Assembly: GCA_916048095.2 (NCBI GenBank)
Contig: OU696596.1
Coordinates: forward strand, 1,265,195 to 1,329,194
Direction of reading: 5' to 3'
DNA length: 64,000 nucleotides
Origin: Sacculina carcini
Taxonomy: Eukaryota > Arthropoda > Thecostraca > Sacculinidae
Below, piece by piece: positions 23,545 to 36,686 of the stretch. The position numbers and the translations under genes were made by a program. Position 1 is the first letter of the stretch; each line of letters opens with the position of its first letter. The notes beneath the pieces are model-generated. The model was not told the DNA's origin and ran no database searches. It was given only the letters and a program-made list of their open reading frames with translations.

Positions 23545-24296
23545 ACGCACGAAGCGTAGGGGCATAGAAAATGGAATCACAATTAGACGGCACAATAGTT
23601 GAAGCTAGAAATAGTTGAGTTGCTTCAAATATGGAAGCTAGAATAATTTGGGAAAACGGAGACAGGACAGCACAAGCTTAGCTCATATCCTGTAGCACAA
23701 CTAGGTGAATACACACACACACACACACACACACACACTGTATATTGCTGTCTGTATGATGTGGGTATATGCTGATAGACAAATAGACAAAATAGACGGA
23801 TGTTCAGTAAGACAAATTGGTTTCTTGTACCTCGCACAAGAATCACACAATATAATAGCAACTCGTAGAACATATCTTTCACAATCTTTCACACACACAC
23901 TCTCTCTCTCTCACTACACACGATTACACCACAGTACAGTAATAGTAGTTTAAAATCAATAATAAAATATTTGAGAAGGACAAAGAGAAAATAACACGTG
24001 AACAGATATCGTCGAGTCTATCGACTACTCACAAAATATCCGACACTTTGCCATCATCAAATCACAAACAGTTAATTTTATAAACATAGCTGCACAAATT
24101 TCATTTATTGATTAAATTTCTGATATAGTTATATTTACAGATATTTTTAACCAATTGCACCATTTTTCGGTATTAATTTGTAAATTTCAAATTTCATTTG
24201 GGCCGTCAAATAATTCGCTTTGTCAATTCGCCAGTTCGCAGTTCGCCAATTCGCAGTTGATTCAAAATTCGCTTCGCGTTAAAACTCGCTAGGGCA
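22781..24296. other. no gene seen; several CA/TG tracts
   Basis: (AC)n at 22946-22985, (TG)n at 23191-23215, (AC)n at 23505-23545 and 23708-23738. No exon recognised. Confidence 0.55.
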
Positions 24297-24480
24297 GCGG
24301 TTCTTAACTTCTTCAGTGTTCGTACCCTTTTCAAATCAGCAATCGCTTCTCGATGGATTCTTGATTTATATGAAAAAATATAAAATACAAGCGACAATTA
24401 AGAGGATTGAGCAAAAAAATATCGGGAAAAAATGTAAGACATATGTTAAATACAATTTTATAATTTTTCACAGTAACTCT
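24297..24480. mobile_element. hAT-like remnant, same family as 47.8 kb
   Basis: Starts GCGGTTCTTAACTTCTTCAG and ends with TTTTTCACAGTAACTC; shares the order of motifs with 47779-48060. The right terminus is less clear. Confidence 0.45.
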
Positions 24481-24734
24481 GAGTAGCGTATGCCGTCTAT
24501 TATTACAAGTGAGCAGCTGTATCAAGTACACACAACAGAGTGTATTATAGATGGCAAACACCTCTCTTCATCTTCGATTTATGTATGTGTGTGTGTGTAT
24601 GTATTTGTGCGCTATAGCAAATATACACACGTTGTTGTACCTCAACACAACTTGAGGTACATCATTTTGAGCACGTGATATAGTCAGTATAATTCAATAT
24701 TGCTGTATAGTTTAATAAAACTATTTCTACATAA

Positions 24735-25085
24735 TTGTACAATATTTTGACAACGACCCCAAGACGTTCAACATTATTGCACAATATTTTGACGGCGACA
24801 TCTAGACAGTCAATATTATTGCACAATATTTTGACGGTGACCCCATAGACATTCAATATTAATGTGCAATATTTTGACGGTGCCCCCAATATGTTTAATA
24901 TTATTGCACAATATTTTGACGGTGTCCATAAGACATTCAATATTATTGTACAATATTATTGTACATTATTATACAATAATTTTTTTACAATATCCCGAGA
25001 TAATCAATATTAATGTGCAATATTTTGACGGTTACCCCTAAGACGTTCAATATTATTGCACAATATTTTGACGACGACCCCTAGT
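24735..25085 (+). repeat. about 42-bp AT-rich minisatellite
   Basis: About 7 copies with core TATTGCACAATATTTTGACG followed by GTGACCCCATAGACATTCAA and variants. The last unit is interrupted by unique sequence after 25085. Confidence 0.85.
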
Positions 25086-26520
25086 AAGTCGGTTGTATTA
25101 GTGCCGGAATACCTGAGACGCACGAGCACAGTGGTGTGAGAGCGCCGCGCGAGATGACTGATCATCATCATCATCAGAGACATCAGAAGCAGCAAGATGA
25201 GACATGCTGATGACAACTGACTGATGTTTTGCACGTGAATGACAATCTGTGACAATCAATCAGTGAAGCCGTACATTTTCGGGTAATTTCTGCACCCAAG
25301 TTCATAGTGTTGCCATTGTAGGAACATTTTTACCTTGCGTCCTCCTCAATGTGTAAATTTTATTTGAATTTCACTGTTATTCATATACTTTACTTCTTTA
25401 GGACCTAAATACAACTGCTAATTGTAAAAAGTAAAATTAATTAATATTAAACTAACTTTTTGCAGCCCCTAAATGACACACAATTAGTGAAAAAACGGAT
25501 CAAGTTTGGATGAGTGTTGTTCTGTGTGTAATACGAAACAAAATTAAGTTCTTTATATACCCTTAAAGCCTGTCTCAAGCTCTATCCGAGGGTGGTCTTA
25601 TTTTGTAAATCGGATAAACACATCGGGAGTAAACCTACACAGATGCTTGTTACTATATGAGAATACTGGGAGGATAAAGGTAGTAAGAGGCCGTGAAATA
25701 CTGGTCTAGGCTAAATGTGTACGGATTCAAGAACATTAAAAACGCTAATTCATTAGAAACGCTTAAAAACGCACAGAAACGTTTCTATTTTTTCATGGAT
25801 TTTAGGTTAGGTTAGGTTTAGCTGGTTAGGTTAGGTTAGGACTGAAAGAAATTCGTTAAATCCAATTTTTCTAAACCTAATGTTCTTGATTCCAGACACC
25901 TATAGCTTCAACCGTGAAATACATGGTGATTTTGCAGGTAGAGGCAACGCATTGGTAGAGGTGCCTCTAGGTCTCCAGGCACGTGTTTTATCAAGTGTTA
26001 AATAGTTATGAAGTAAAGATATATTGACCATTTTGCAATATGTTTCTAATAATATATTTAAATTACATATATTGTTATATATTATATTATCTATATTTAT
26101 GTTTTTCAATATAAAGTATCTGCGTATATAAATGAAAAGTCTCTGCGTAATAATCTACCTGAATTAGTGTATCTGCACAACGATTTTCACCTGGAATTGG
26201 GAAAAAAAGGAAAAATCTACTTAAATATTTCGCACGACATCAAGCTGACTTATAGTTTCCAGAAAGCAAACAGAAAATGAACGGTAGATTGTGCTGAATC
26301 TTGCTTGACAGAGAACTTGATGTGTTCAACAATTACACCTTAATTTGGCATGCATTGTGCTTTCTATTATCACAAAGTTGGTTTGTTATTTGTTGCGAGT
26401 TGGCAGAGCCCCGAGTTGAAATGCACGTTAAATTGTGTTTGCTAGCCACACAGAAACTGACTAAAATACAGCCAGGTTTGTTTGTATAAGATCCAACAGT
26501 TGAATGCTTACTCTCTTTCT
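25086..26520. other. no gene seen apart from the TTAGG tract
   Basis: AT-rich unique DNA. A CATCATCATC run at about 25148. No splice-bounded frame. Confidence 0.5.
25804..25842 (+). repeat. short interstitial TTAGG tract
   Basis: TTAGGTTAGGTTAGG, a GTTTAGCTGG interruption, then TTAGGTTAGGTTAGG. TTAGG is the telomere repeat of most arthropods; only about seven units here. Confidence 0.8.
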
Positions 26521-26523
26521 ATT

Positions 26524-26659
<136 letters not shown>

Positions 26660-26859
26660 TTGGCCCCGCCCTGCAAATCTCGGCGAATCAATATGAAAAT
26701 CTGTAGACAAGTTCACTGGGCCGAATTCGACCTTCTCGCTGGATATTTACATGTTCATGTTCACTATGTATACGTATAATAGAGCTAATGTCACACTCAT
26801 GTGTGTGTGTGTGTATGATCCGTGTAGGTTCCACTAATAATACTACAGTTTACCCCCGG

Positions 26860-26973
26860 ATAAAAGAGAGAGTTGTCGTGAGTGGAGAGAAAGTATCTCT
26901 TATAAATCCGGGGAAAATTACAAGTAAAGTATATAGAAGACGAGCCAGGGAGAAATACTCTCTTATAACCAGG
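26860..26973 (+). repeat. hairpin repeat family C, copy 3
   Basis: CCCCGGATAAAAGAGAGAG, TTGTCGTGAGTGGAG, CTCTTATAAATCCGGGG, AAGTAAAGTATATAGAAGAC and CTCTCTTATAACCAGG; TTA on both outer sides. Ends are inverted repeats, MITE-like. Confidence 0.7.
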
Positions 26974-27570
26974 TTACATTGAGCTTATCCTGGTACAGCA
27001 AAAATAATTCCGTCACACTGTGTAGCGAAAGACCGAGTGTTGTGATGATGATTATTAACGTTATCTCAATTCATTTAACATTCCAGAAGCCAAGTTGATA
27101 TCCTGTGTGTATCATCTGTTTCCCTGCATTCCTCAGCAAGATGTAGTGGTGTATTTCCTCAATAGATGTGATTTTCATGTTGTACTCGTATTACTCTGGG
27201 TTTTGGTGGTAGAATATTTTTTGTCTTATTATTTTTAGAATGTTATACTCTTGAAACAATGTTACATATTTGTAACATGATTTCTAGAGTTATCGTCCCC
27301 ATACATGCTGCAGTTTTAATGTTAGTGTGATTATTTCATATTACGATGTGAACAATCTTCTCTCTCTCTTTATCAGTGGTGACGTCAGGCGGAGGAGACT
27401 AGGAGGGGTTAAATCCCCCCAATATGCCAAGATCAACCTCAGCCCACAAATCCTGACTATGAACACTTCGAGTGTAGTTCCTCATGTTTCGCTAGGCTCC
27501 CGTACATCTCTTTCCTTAGCCCTCCACAAGAGAAGTGCTGACGCCACCATTGCACGTGTGTTGCAGCTAC

Positions 27571-27921
27571 CTTGACTGGCGATATGTGAGATGCTGCTGT
27601 GTGACGTTGTGGCCGAGTCGAGGGGATGCTGGCGTGAATTCTGCTCACAGGATGCCTCTTGTGAGGTGGTCTGTTCATGTGGCAGGATGGAGCATGTCGG
27701 AGAGATGTCAGAGAAGTGATCATCGACATAGTCAACTTGTAGCAGGATGGGAATACTCCATGCAGTCTTGAGCTGGTCGGCAGACACGTGGGTGATGGCG
27801 GCACGACCTCCTCCCCCTGATTTCTCACCCTCTTGTGTATCCAAATCGACCACGAACACTCTGGGCTTCGTTGAGGACATCACATACATCTTGATCATGT
27901 GTGCCGGCATGCGCAGAGAAC
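27571..27921 (-). CDS. candidate exon, unrecognised
   Basis: Minus strand, 351 nt open between acceptor GTGTGATTAG and donor CAAG|GTAGCT (exit phase 1). Encodes SLRMPAHMIKMYVMSSTKPR, VFVVDLDTQEGEKSGGGGRA and ADQLKTAWSIPILLQVDYVD, then a Ser/Thr/His-rich stretch. No repeat structure and balanced composition, unlike the surrounding DNA. An alternative donor exists at AGAGG|GTGAGA near 27825. Function unknown; possibly an upstream exon of the zinc-finger gene. Confidence 0.45.
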
Positions 27922-30340
27922 CTAATCACACCATCATCCTCATCATCATAATGTATTTTGCATTCTGTATTCCTACACAACATACATAATACATTTATTT
28001 TGCCATTCACAATACACAAATTCACATATATACACGAATAACACACACAAATCGCTCAAGAACTATATAGCACATAGACATAACATATCATGTGGCTAAA
28101 ATACACACAAACAACATAAATAACCCGTTGATTCTACGTACAAAAGGTATGTGAGTCGTTGGTGCTACATTCGGGATAAATCATCATAGTATATAGAAGG
28201 ATGGATATTGTTTCAGGAATTCTGCTTTGATACGCTTCTTGAGGGCCAACTCTTCATAATTTTCCACACACTACAGCGCTGGGAAACCGAATAAATTCAG
28301 GTGTTATGTAATATATATTATATATTATATAATATATTGTCACTTTCACACACACACACAAATTATTGGCACACGAGGAGAAACAGACAAATACAATGCG
28401 ACATCCAATAATAAAGCACTTAAAACATGTATATAGACGTACGCGAATTAGTATAGTAAGGATTTGAATGAGTCGGAAAAGATGTTGTTTTTGTTGTTTC
28501 TAACCGCAATATCGTGTAAATATTTCCTTCGTTTTAGCATATTATTTTGTTTTTGCTTGTGTGTACTTGCATTTTATTTCTGGCTGATTTCTGGTCCCTT
28601 CGCGCCCTTGTATCATTCTGGCGCTATACGAAATACATGTGGCTAGTAGATTTTGGTTGTAAGATTGAGATGACCATTTGAACTCGGCAGTTGCTCTGTG
28701 TTTATTAAATTTACATCGAATTAAACGGCAGGAATTAACTAGAAACGAAAATAGACGAATTCAGACTGAAAAGTGACACACACACACACACACACACACA
28801 CACATTTGTCCCTTTGTGCGACCTTCAATTTCCCACTTGGCAGCCTATTCCTATTAACATATTGAGTGCACATCAACGTATTGAAAGAGTTGTAAAGGCA
28901 TGAGACCTGAATAAGAATGAGAATATTAATCGGGAAATGATCGCCAGACTAAAAGTTAGAATTGGCAAGAACAAAAAGGAACCTCGATCGCGAAAAACAC
29001 CAACAATAACAATAATAATTGTTGAAAACATAGTGAGCACACACATTGATCGTCACATCTCGTTGTCCAACTTTTCCAATGACATTACGCTGGGCAGCCA
29101 CTCCTCTGGACTGCTAATATGATCTCGAGACACGTGCCTGTGTGTGTGAATGAGAGGAAGGTTTGTTGGACATTTTATCTCTCGGATATACTTGCCCACT
29201 ATGTGTTCTGCTGGCAAAATCACGAAATCACGTATTTTGCCAGTGAAAATGACAATCGTTGAACAATACGCACAACTAGAGAATAACATAGATGTTCAAT
29301 GTATTTCATGTAGTACGTATGCTTTTTATGTAGCGTTTTATGTATTGGAGGGGAGATGTCACGTGAAATTTCGTCTCGCTTTTATCCACATAAAATTGAC
29401 GAAATTTAAAAATGTATCCGAGCTTGAAATAACTATTTTTCCAAAGTGAAGGTGCGCATATGGTAAAAGCACGTGTAATTGACAAGTGGTAATATTTTTT
29501 AAAAGTACCTGAGGAAACCCTATTAGAAGACACCGTTGAATAATACATACAGAATAATTGTCGGAACATACTATTTACAAACGTATACTGAAGGACCACA
29601 CGACAACAAAGCACGCTTTAAAATAACATTTATACATTTCACATTAGCTTCGATCCAGTATTTCCACGCAATACAAACACGAAAATCAATGCAATAGGAA
29701 CGCGAGCGGCTTGGAGCACTGAGAACGTGAGATAACAACACACTGCAAATATATTGGCTGAGTGCCCTGACAATACCAATTACTCAACAGTATCAGTATT
29801 GTTTGAATTGTCCTCCACCCAACCGTTATTTCATAAGATGAATTTGATGGAAGTAATTGAGGAGACAATAAACTAATGAGTTTTTAATAATCAATAACAA
29901 AAATCAAGCTGAAATTGTTTTGTCTTATATAAGCAATACTGTTCATGTATTGGGGGTAAATTTTGGTTTGGCTAATCAAACTATAAGAGAAAACATAATA
30001 TTGGTGATTTTAATTGCCGAATTAAGTGGATATCTTGAATTTCCAGCTAGATTTATCTTTGTTCAAGACTTATGTTTGTTTCATCTAAGTTTAAGTAAAG
30101 CTTAATATTTGAGCAATTAATGAGACGACATGTCGTATTTATGAGAGAAGTGCTTGAGCCCAACTTGAACGAGACCATATATCAGAGAACTCGTGACATT
30201 GCTCTCATTAAACCTCCTGCTAAAATACACGCACACACATTTGAAATGGCGTCGCTCTCTACGTCCATATATATATAGACCGCTAATTCGACCAGAACGA
30301 TATTGCCGCATAAATGACAATTAATGGCGCATTATCTACA
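27922..30340. other. AT-rich DNA, no supported gene
   Basis: (AC)n at 28772-28802, family D pieces, then unique sequence. The ORF at 29150-29449 (+) has no motif or splice signal. Confidence 0.45.
28235..28775 (+). repeat. dispersed repeat family D, pieces
   Basis: CCACACACTACAGCGCTGGG at about 28262 and GGCAGGAATTAACTAGAAAC at about 28727 match the two halves of the 16480 copy; between them lies AT-rich filler and a LINE-like tail (GGCGCTATACGAAATACATG). No gene. Confidence 0.45.
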
Positions 30341-30341
30341 G

Positions 30342-30393
<52 letters not shown>

Positions 30394-31468
30394 ACAAACA
30401 CACACGCGCGCGCTGTTGAGAAGTGGCCTGGCTGACTCAGCAGCCATTTACATTTGACAGCAATTATATGAATTGCTCCATAACTACAGACTGCTTTGCA
30501 TAATGAAGATGAGCAAACACACACACACATACACACACACATACACACACAAATAATGGCAAAGTTTTCTCATTCTCTATAGTTCGATACATAATTTATA
30601 CGCAAACACATATGATGATTTTTAATTAATGTAATTTTGTGCACGTGACTATGTGGTCGCAGTGTACTCTGATTAATTGGAAAACTAACACAATCTTCAG
30701 CAGGAAATAATTAAATATTGAGCATAGTAGCAGAATAATCTATCAGTCTATCTTTGAAATATCCTATAGAGGATTGAAATATATATACATATATAGGCAA
30801 TACATTTTTGACGTTTTTAATTTTTTTTATTTGCGTTTCAGTGTATCGAGGAAATAGTTGGTTTAAATTGGATACCAACTTCAAACATTACAGGACAAGT
30901 TATCGTTTTATTAAATAATTTAACGAGAAAAGATGACAATATTAATTATCGTACTTTATTGGAGAAATTACAATTAGAATAATTCAAGATTTATCGAGAA
31001 TTTATCCGATAGCGCAATAGTCCGTAAATATTTTTCTCTCACTGATTCCCCACTTCTTAATTCAGCCATCTCTTCAGTTTCCCGCACACACACACACACA
31101 CACACTATGCTAAAAATTACATTACATATTCCGGACCAAAGACTTTCAACAGTCTCCAAATAGAAATTAAGAAACTTCTAATGGAAGGCAGCCTCTCAAA
31201 TTTGAAAAAAGATTTGAAACAGCATATGTTGGCCAAACAATAAACTCTAGTGTGTGGTAATGTTGGCATCTATGTATATATGAGTATGTATCTGCATGTA
31301 TGTGTGTAGGTATGTATATGTGTGCATATGTGCGTGTATTTGTGTATATATGTACCAACAATGTATAAGTCCGTAAGAAGCACAAGCTTGTCGCACTTTT
31401 GTCACATGAAATTACTTTTTTCGCTGTTCATTGACTTGTTTGAGTGACAAATATACTTACTTAATTAC

Positions 31469-31508
<40 letters not shown>

Positions 31509-32603
31509 TTGTCCTGTTCTGTCCGACATTTAATGATTCCCCGCTTAGTAACCCCAGAATTATGCACACATATTACGCACCATTGCCTTTCACACTGCAC
31601 ATATTACCTCGTAGAAATTACATTACGCTCCAGTTGGTACGTTTGGTCTAGCTCAACTGTCGGCTCTCTGATTCCGTTTCCTAACTGTACTAACCAAACC
31701 GTTCCTACAACTTTTTTCAATATTTGCAGCCTCTTCAAATCAGCAGCAAAATTCTTGATAGCTATACTCGTATATCGAAGAGATATAAATACAAACAATG
31801 AAATATATTGAGATTGAGTACATTGTTTAATTGAGAATTGAGTAAAAATCAGGAAAAATATATAAAGTATCTGTAAAAATATTCTTTCCTCCTCACATGA
31901 AACTTCACACCCTCCAGGGGCGTGAGCGTCGAGGGGTCGAGCACCCTCACCTAAAAGGCCTTGATCTAACCTAGCATAGAGAAAGAGAATCAGAGAACGG
32001 GAACTGAAGCGAGACCAAACATACAGCTAGGACGTGACAACCTGGTCGCGTGTCTGAGTCTTCACGTGTCTGACTGCCTGAAATATTTATACTCGGAAAA
32101 TAGCGCTAATACTGCGGTAATTTACTGATATAATCGCAGAATGTATTGCTAACCTGTCACAGTTCATGCCAGTGTGGCAGTTCAACCCGGGCCACTGTAT
32201 TGTCGCACGTGCCACGATGTGACATAACACCACCAGCACTCAAACACGTGGTGAAAACAGTGACACAACAACACACACACACAATGCACTAAACCTATGT
32301 CAGTGAAGATGGGTAGTGGATTCACGTGGAGAGCACGCGATACTTGTGCACGTGCATGGTAAATAACAACCACTGCTACATTAATTAGAGAAATAAACAC
32401 ACACACACACACACTCATATAAAGCGGAAAACCGAGTGAACGTGAAGTGAGGAAGAGATGGAAAGAGATGGAAGGAGAGACACAGGAGCAGTTTGTAGAG
32501 CAGACCACACCGACTGATCTATTTCGTTGGTGTTTTGTGAATGTGCATTTGGCATGAATTGTTGAACCACACACACACACACAGTTAACAATACATCAGT
32601 ACA
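30341..32603. other. microsatellites and AT-rich DNA, no supported gene
   Basis: (AC)n at 30342-30392, 30516-30550, 31084-31107, 31472-31507 and 32396-32415. A hAT-like remnant at about 31670-31870. The minus frame at 32182-32350 is TG-rich and not convincing. Confidence 0.45.
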
Positions 32604-32792
32604 ATGGCGGCGTCAGAAGTAGTCCGGTCGACAAGAGGGGGGTTAGTGAAAAGATACGGGGGAAACATTACGATCTACACTCAAAATATTCATGGATTAG
32701 AGACGGATTTGGCACATTTATGGTGGGGGGCTGAAACTGCTCCAAGTCCCTACTTAGCACCGCCTCTGATCTGCATGCATATAACCGACTGA
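32604..32792 (+). CDS. weak candidate ORF / possible transposon fragment
   Basis: MAASEVVRSTRGGLVKRYGG then NITIYTQNIHGLETD, followed by a dispersed-repeat-like tail (GGGGGGCTGAA). The YTQNIHGLETD segment resembles the start of endonuclease domains of LINE ORF2 proteins, so this may be a retroelement piece and not a host exon. Confidence 0.2.
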   Translation: MAASEVVRSTRGGLVKRYGGNITIYTQNIHGLETDLAHLWWGAETAPSPYLAPPLICMHITD

Positions 32793-33094
32793 GAACGTAA
32801 TAATCAGATATCCACTGACAATGTGTTATCAGCTGCACGACTATATATTATATCAATAATTTATATATCTATATAACATATCTACTGCGGTATATGACAC
32901 AACACAGACACTGTTTATATTCATTTATATCTGCTAAATATGTTGTGTTCTTGGCTCGTCTTTTTGATGTATTTTACAAAACAGTACTTGATAAAGCCTT
33001 GTTGAGGCGAAACGTCGTACTAATACAGAAATAATTGTGCCCGATGAAGTATACTTTTTTCATCATATAACATATATATATAGTGTATATAGTG

Positions 33095-33300
33095 ACATTA
33101 TGGAGTGTTATCGGATGATGGTTTATTATTCATTGCTATTTATTTATTATTTTCTTTTCCAACTCTCTTTCTAGAATTATTTTCTTTTAGAACTTTCTCT
33201 CTTTCTCTGCATCTTTTGGTTAGCTTTCAGTACACATGAGGACACCTCAGGGTGGTAATAGTACTCTTGCACTCTTCCCATGTTACTGGATTTGCCTGTA
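33095..33300 (+). repeat. dispersed repeat family F, copy 2
   Basis: ACATTATGGAGTGTTATCGG, TTTTCTTTTCCAACTCTC, CATCTTTTGGTTAGCTTTCA, CAGGGTGGTAATAGTACTC, TCTTCCCATGTTACTGG. Confidence 0.65.
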
Positions 33301-33518
33301 ATTAATATTAATATGTTATAACACTAATGTAACACTATTATAAATATATGACTACACATTACATCACTATAATGTATGCATACATATTGTAATGTATATA
33401 ATAATACCATATCACAATAATGTCCAATTTCAATTTATGAAACGACCAAATTAACAAACAACAAAATCAAAACCAACAAATTAATCATCCGAAATGGACA
33501 AACAACGAAACCACTGCC

Positions 33519-33522
<4 letters not shown>

Positions 33523-33597
<75 letters not shown>

Positions 33598-33598
33598 A
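33523..33598 (+). repeat. (AC)n microsatellite
   Basis: Two blocks interrupted by ATAC. Followed at 33866-33950 by more (AC)n and at 34010-34110 by (TG)n, an inverted pair. Confidence 0.93.
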
Positions 33599-33855
33599 TT
33601 GTGTGCGAGTATCTAGGTGCACGTAACCTATTCTTGTGTATGTGTGTATGCATTTGTGTGTATGTGTGTTCATGGATATGGTGCCTTATTGAATCATGGG
33701 CGAGCTGAATACCTGTAGATTGCTTTATGTTTATAGACACTTGAGATACTATTTTATGTTGTGTATTTTCTGCTGCTACTGTTTCTGCTCAACTATAACC
33801 GTCATTGCACGTGACCTTGATTGCAAGCTGCTGTACTTGAAACATCATTCACATG

Positions 33856-33893
<38 letters not shown>

Positions 33894-34009
33894 GTTTGTT
33901 GGTATAGCTCCTACACACGCTTCCAACACACACACACACACACACACCAACACAACCACAACGCAATACAACCTTTTACTGTCACACTGCTACAACACCA
34001 AACGATTCA

Positions 34010-34040
<31 letters not shown>

Positions 34041-34130
34041 CATTGTGAGCAAAACGGTTCGTTCATACAGCCTGTATATGTGTGTGTATGTGTGTGTGTG
34101 TGTGTTTTTTCAATACGAGTTTTATTAAAG

Positions 34131-34360
34131 GCAGTGGCGGATCCAGGTGCATTTTTGGGAGGAGCTGATTCTTGGGGGCGATCATTGATGTACATGCATC
34201 ATTATGCAACGTCTTTGCGATAATGCTTATATCAACAAGTTCTACAGAAAAATATTTTTTATTGCCTTCTTAGTGAGCCTCTGGGTTATGAGGAGTTGAT
34301 GGAAACAGTTTGTGGGGTGGGGGGGGCTTCAGGCTCACACTATGGATCGGTCAGTTTATT
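34131..34360. mobile_element. dispersed DNA-element family B, copy 2
   Basis: Begins CAGTGGCGGATCCAGGTGCA and shares GTCTTTGCGATAATGC, AAGTTCTACAGAAAA and TTAGTGAGCCTCTGG with 3421-3660. The CAGTGGCGGATCCAGG end is common in hAT-type repeats of animals. Confidence 0.55.
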
Positions 34361-34504
34361 AAAGGCGAGACACACAACATATAACACACAGTGGACTAGA
34401 TTAACGTTAAGCTGGTTGTCGTGTTGTCGCCAGCTACAGCAAGACTAATTCGTTGTTGAAGCTCCAGGGACTCTCCGGACAATTCTGTTATATCTATCTA
34501 ATAT

Positions 34505-34618
34505 ATCTAAGAGTATTTCTCCCTGGCTCGTCTTCTATATACTTTACGTGTAATTATTTCCCCGGGTGTATAAGAGATAATTTTTCTCCACTCACGACAA
34601 CTCTCTTATATCCGGGGT
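34505..34618 (-). repeat. hairpin repeat family C, copy 4
   Basis: Reverse orientation: GAGTATTTCTCCCTGGCTCG, CTTCTATATACTTTACGTG, CACTCACGACAACTCTCTTA TATCCGGGG. Same structure as copies 2 and 3. Confidence 0.7.
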
Positions 34619-35507
34619 TTATTGCATAACAATAGTTTTTCGACACTAAAGAAACTTGAAAGCAAAAAATATGTAGGCAAAATTTGTAAGCCAAAGATAT
34701 TTAATTATAATGTGTACATTCTGTGTGTAGGAAATCTTTTGTATCTTGACAGTGTCCAATAATTATGACTACAACAGAATACCTTCTAATAAAAGCCTAT
34801 TTAATATTAATTCTATATGAAAACTCAGTAGGAAATCTCAGCAAAGATAAAAAACAAAGGTAAAAACAATTGAGTTAGAGTGATTAATGATGAATTAATA
34901 AGCAAAAAAACTCACCTGTTTGATAAAAAACTTTTCATATTTTAGTGCAGTAGTGAATAATTACTACAAATCAACAGTAAAAGTTGATTAATCCGCAGAA
35001 ATCCTCTTACAAATCAGCGAGGTCACTGTTGCAGCACGGGGTCGCGATAAGGTCTGATAGGCCGCGCGCCCCCCTATAACGAGTACGGGTTTTTAGGCGG
35101 GACGATTTTTGGCGGGATCCTGAAGTAAGCAGAAATCATCAAGCTGTCATGAAATTCTGATAATTAATCAGAATTATTCCAGAGAGAAGAGATAATTTTT
35201 ATGACACAATTTTGTCTCAAGATTTGTTTTGAGCTAAATTTAATATTTTATGTCAATTTTATATATACTTATGATTATATTTTTTGTGCATTTAATTATA
35301 ATTAGGTATTCTTTTGACGCATCGGATATCGATGCTTGTATATGTGTGTTTAATACGATATCAATTGAAAAAATCTAGATTTGAATCGGAGATAGATTTA
35401 TATTGAAAACAAAAATTAAAGGAGACATTTATTGCGCATATCGCAAGGTTACGCGGGATCGGCGTCCTGTGGTGGAAGTTGGAGTATTTTAACTTATCAA
35501 AATAAAA
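34619..35507. other. AT-rich region upstream of TADA2B
   Basis: Presumed promoter side of TADA2B. A GC-rich patch at 35025-35080 (GGCCGCGCGCCCCCC) and another at 35450-35475. No TATA box or initiator can be assigned safely. Confidence 0.35.
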
Positions 35508-35514
35508 ATGAGCC
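35508..35514 (+). CDS. TADA2B: TADA2B coding exon 1 (7-nt coding part, start codon)
   Basis: ATGAGCC followed by the strong donor GTAAGT. Joined to exon 2 it reads [13 protein letters not shown], which places the start about 9 residues before the first ZZ cysteine, as in known Ada2b proteins. The 5' UTR probably lies directly upstream (GC-richer patch at about 35450-35480); its start is not visible. Confidence 0.8.
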
Positions 35515-36623
35515 GTAAGTTCATTATTTCTCTTCTGGAAATATTTACGCTACAAGTGGTGAACTTTTTGAAATTTTCCAGACACATTAAGTGGGCTAAA
35601 GTGAGCGTTATGTAAAGTGAGGTTAAGACTGTCATATATCGTGTATATAGTATATCATAGTGGACGTAGATCTTATCTTTATCAAGTGCTACATACGTAA
35701 TTGTCAATTAATAATACATATTTTTTGTCAAATACGTGCTGGGAATTTTCCAGAATTATAAGTCTCAAATGAGAATGTGGAATATTTTCAACTGATGCAG
35801 GAATTCACTTGTCTCTAATTAGAGCTTCGTAGCTGTCGTGTAGCTCAGTGGCTTAGGCGCTGAAGTCTTGTGTCAGAGGTTCAGGTTTCGAATCCTGGCC
35901 CGGTTTTGAGTCTACCGGGAGTCACTACTGTAGATGGGCGCGCCATATAGTCTCAACTGGCTGTAGTGCGCGCTTAAAACGCCAATAACAACAATTGGAG
36001 CGTCGTACAATGTACGTTGCACGATGTATTTGTTTTTGCAGAGACTTTCGGCCGATTTCATTGCAACTATTGCCAGGAGAACATTTCCGGACTGCGTATT
36101 CGTTGTGTGGAATGCGACGACTTCGATCTTTGCCTCCAGGTTTGCCGTTTCTTGTGTCAAATGTACTATAAGTAATACAATACAATAAACATAATCAGAC
36201 TCGAACGAAGATGAACACAAACATACATGCATTCGCACCCACGCACACATCAGAGAGAGGCAAAAGGTGTCAAGGAATGAGTCACGGGATCAAAGGAAAT
36301 TTCGAAAATATGTTTTCATAGAGAAGAGGTAAAGAGGCTTGCCATTTCTTGCTAGCCATCCCACAATGACATATGAATTTATGCGGCGGAAACAATATCA
36401 ACGTTCTCTTTGTTCATTTTTCACTTCTCGTTTAACATCTGACAAAACAGTGTGCATATGTGTGTGTTTGTGTTTGTGTGTGTGTGCTTGTTTGTGTGTG
36501 TGTGTGTGTGTGTGCTTGTTTGTGTGTGTGTGTGTGTGCTTGTTTGTTTGTGTTTGTGTGTGTGTCCATATGTGTGTGTGCTTGTGTTTGTGTGTGTGCT
36601 TGTGTTCGTGTGTGTGTGCTTGC

Positions 36624-36686
<63 letters not shown>

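Noticed and set aside
29150..29449. 99-aa + strand ORF
   Set aside because: Ordinary composition but no motif, no splice sites and no neighbour support.
35835..35910. tRNA gene
   Set aside because: A and B boxes are present, but the body continues into SINE sequence and the cloverleaf stems do not pair cleanly.
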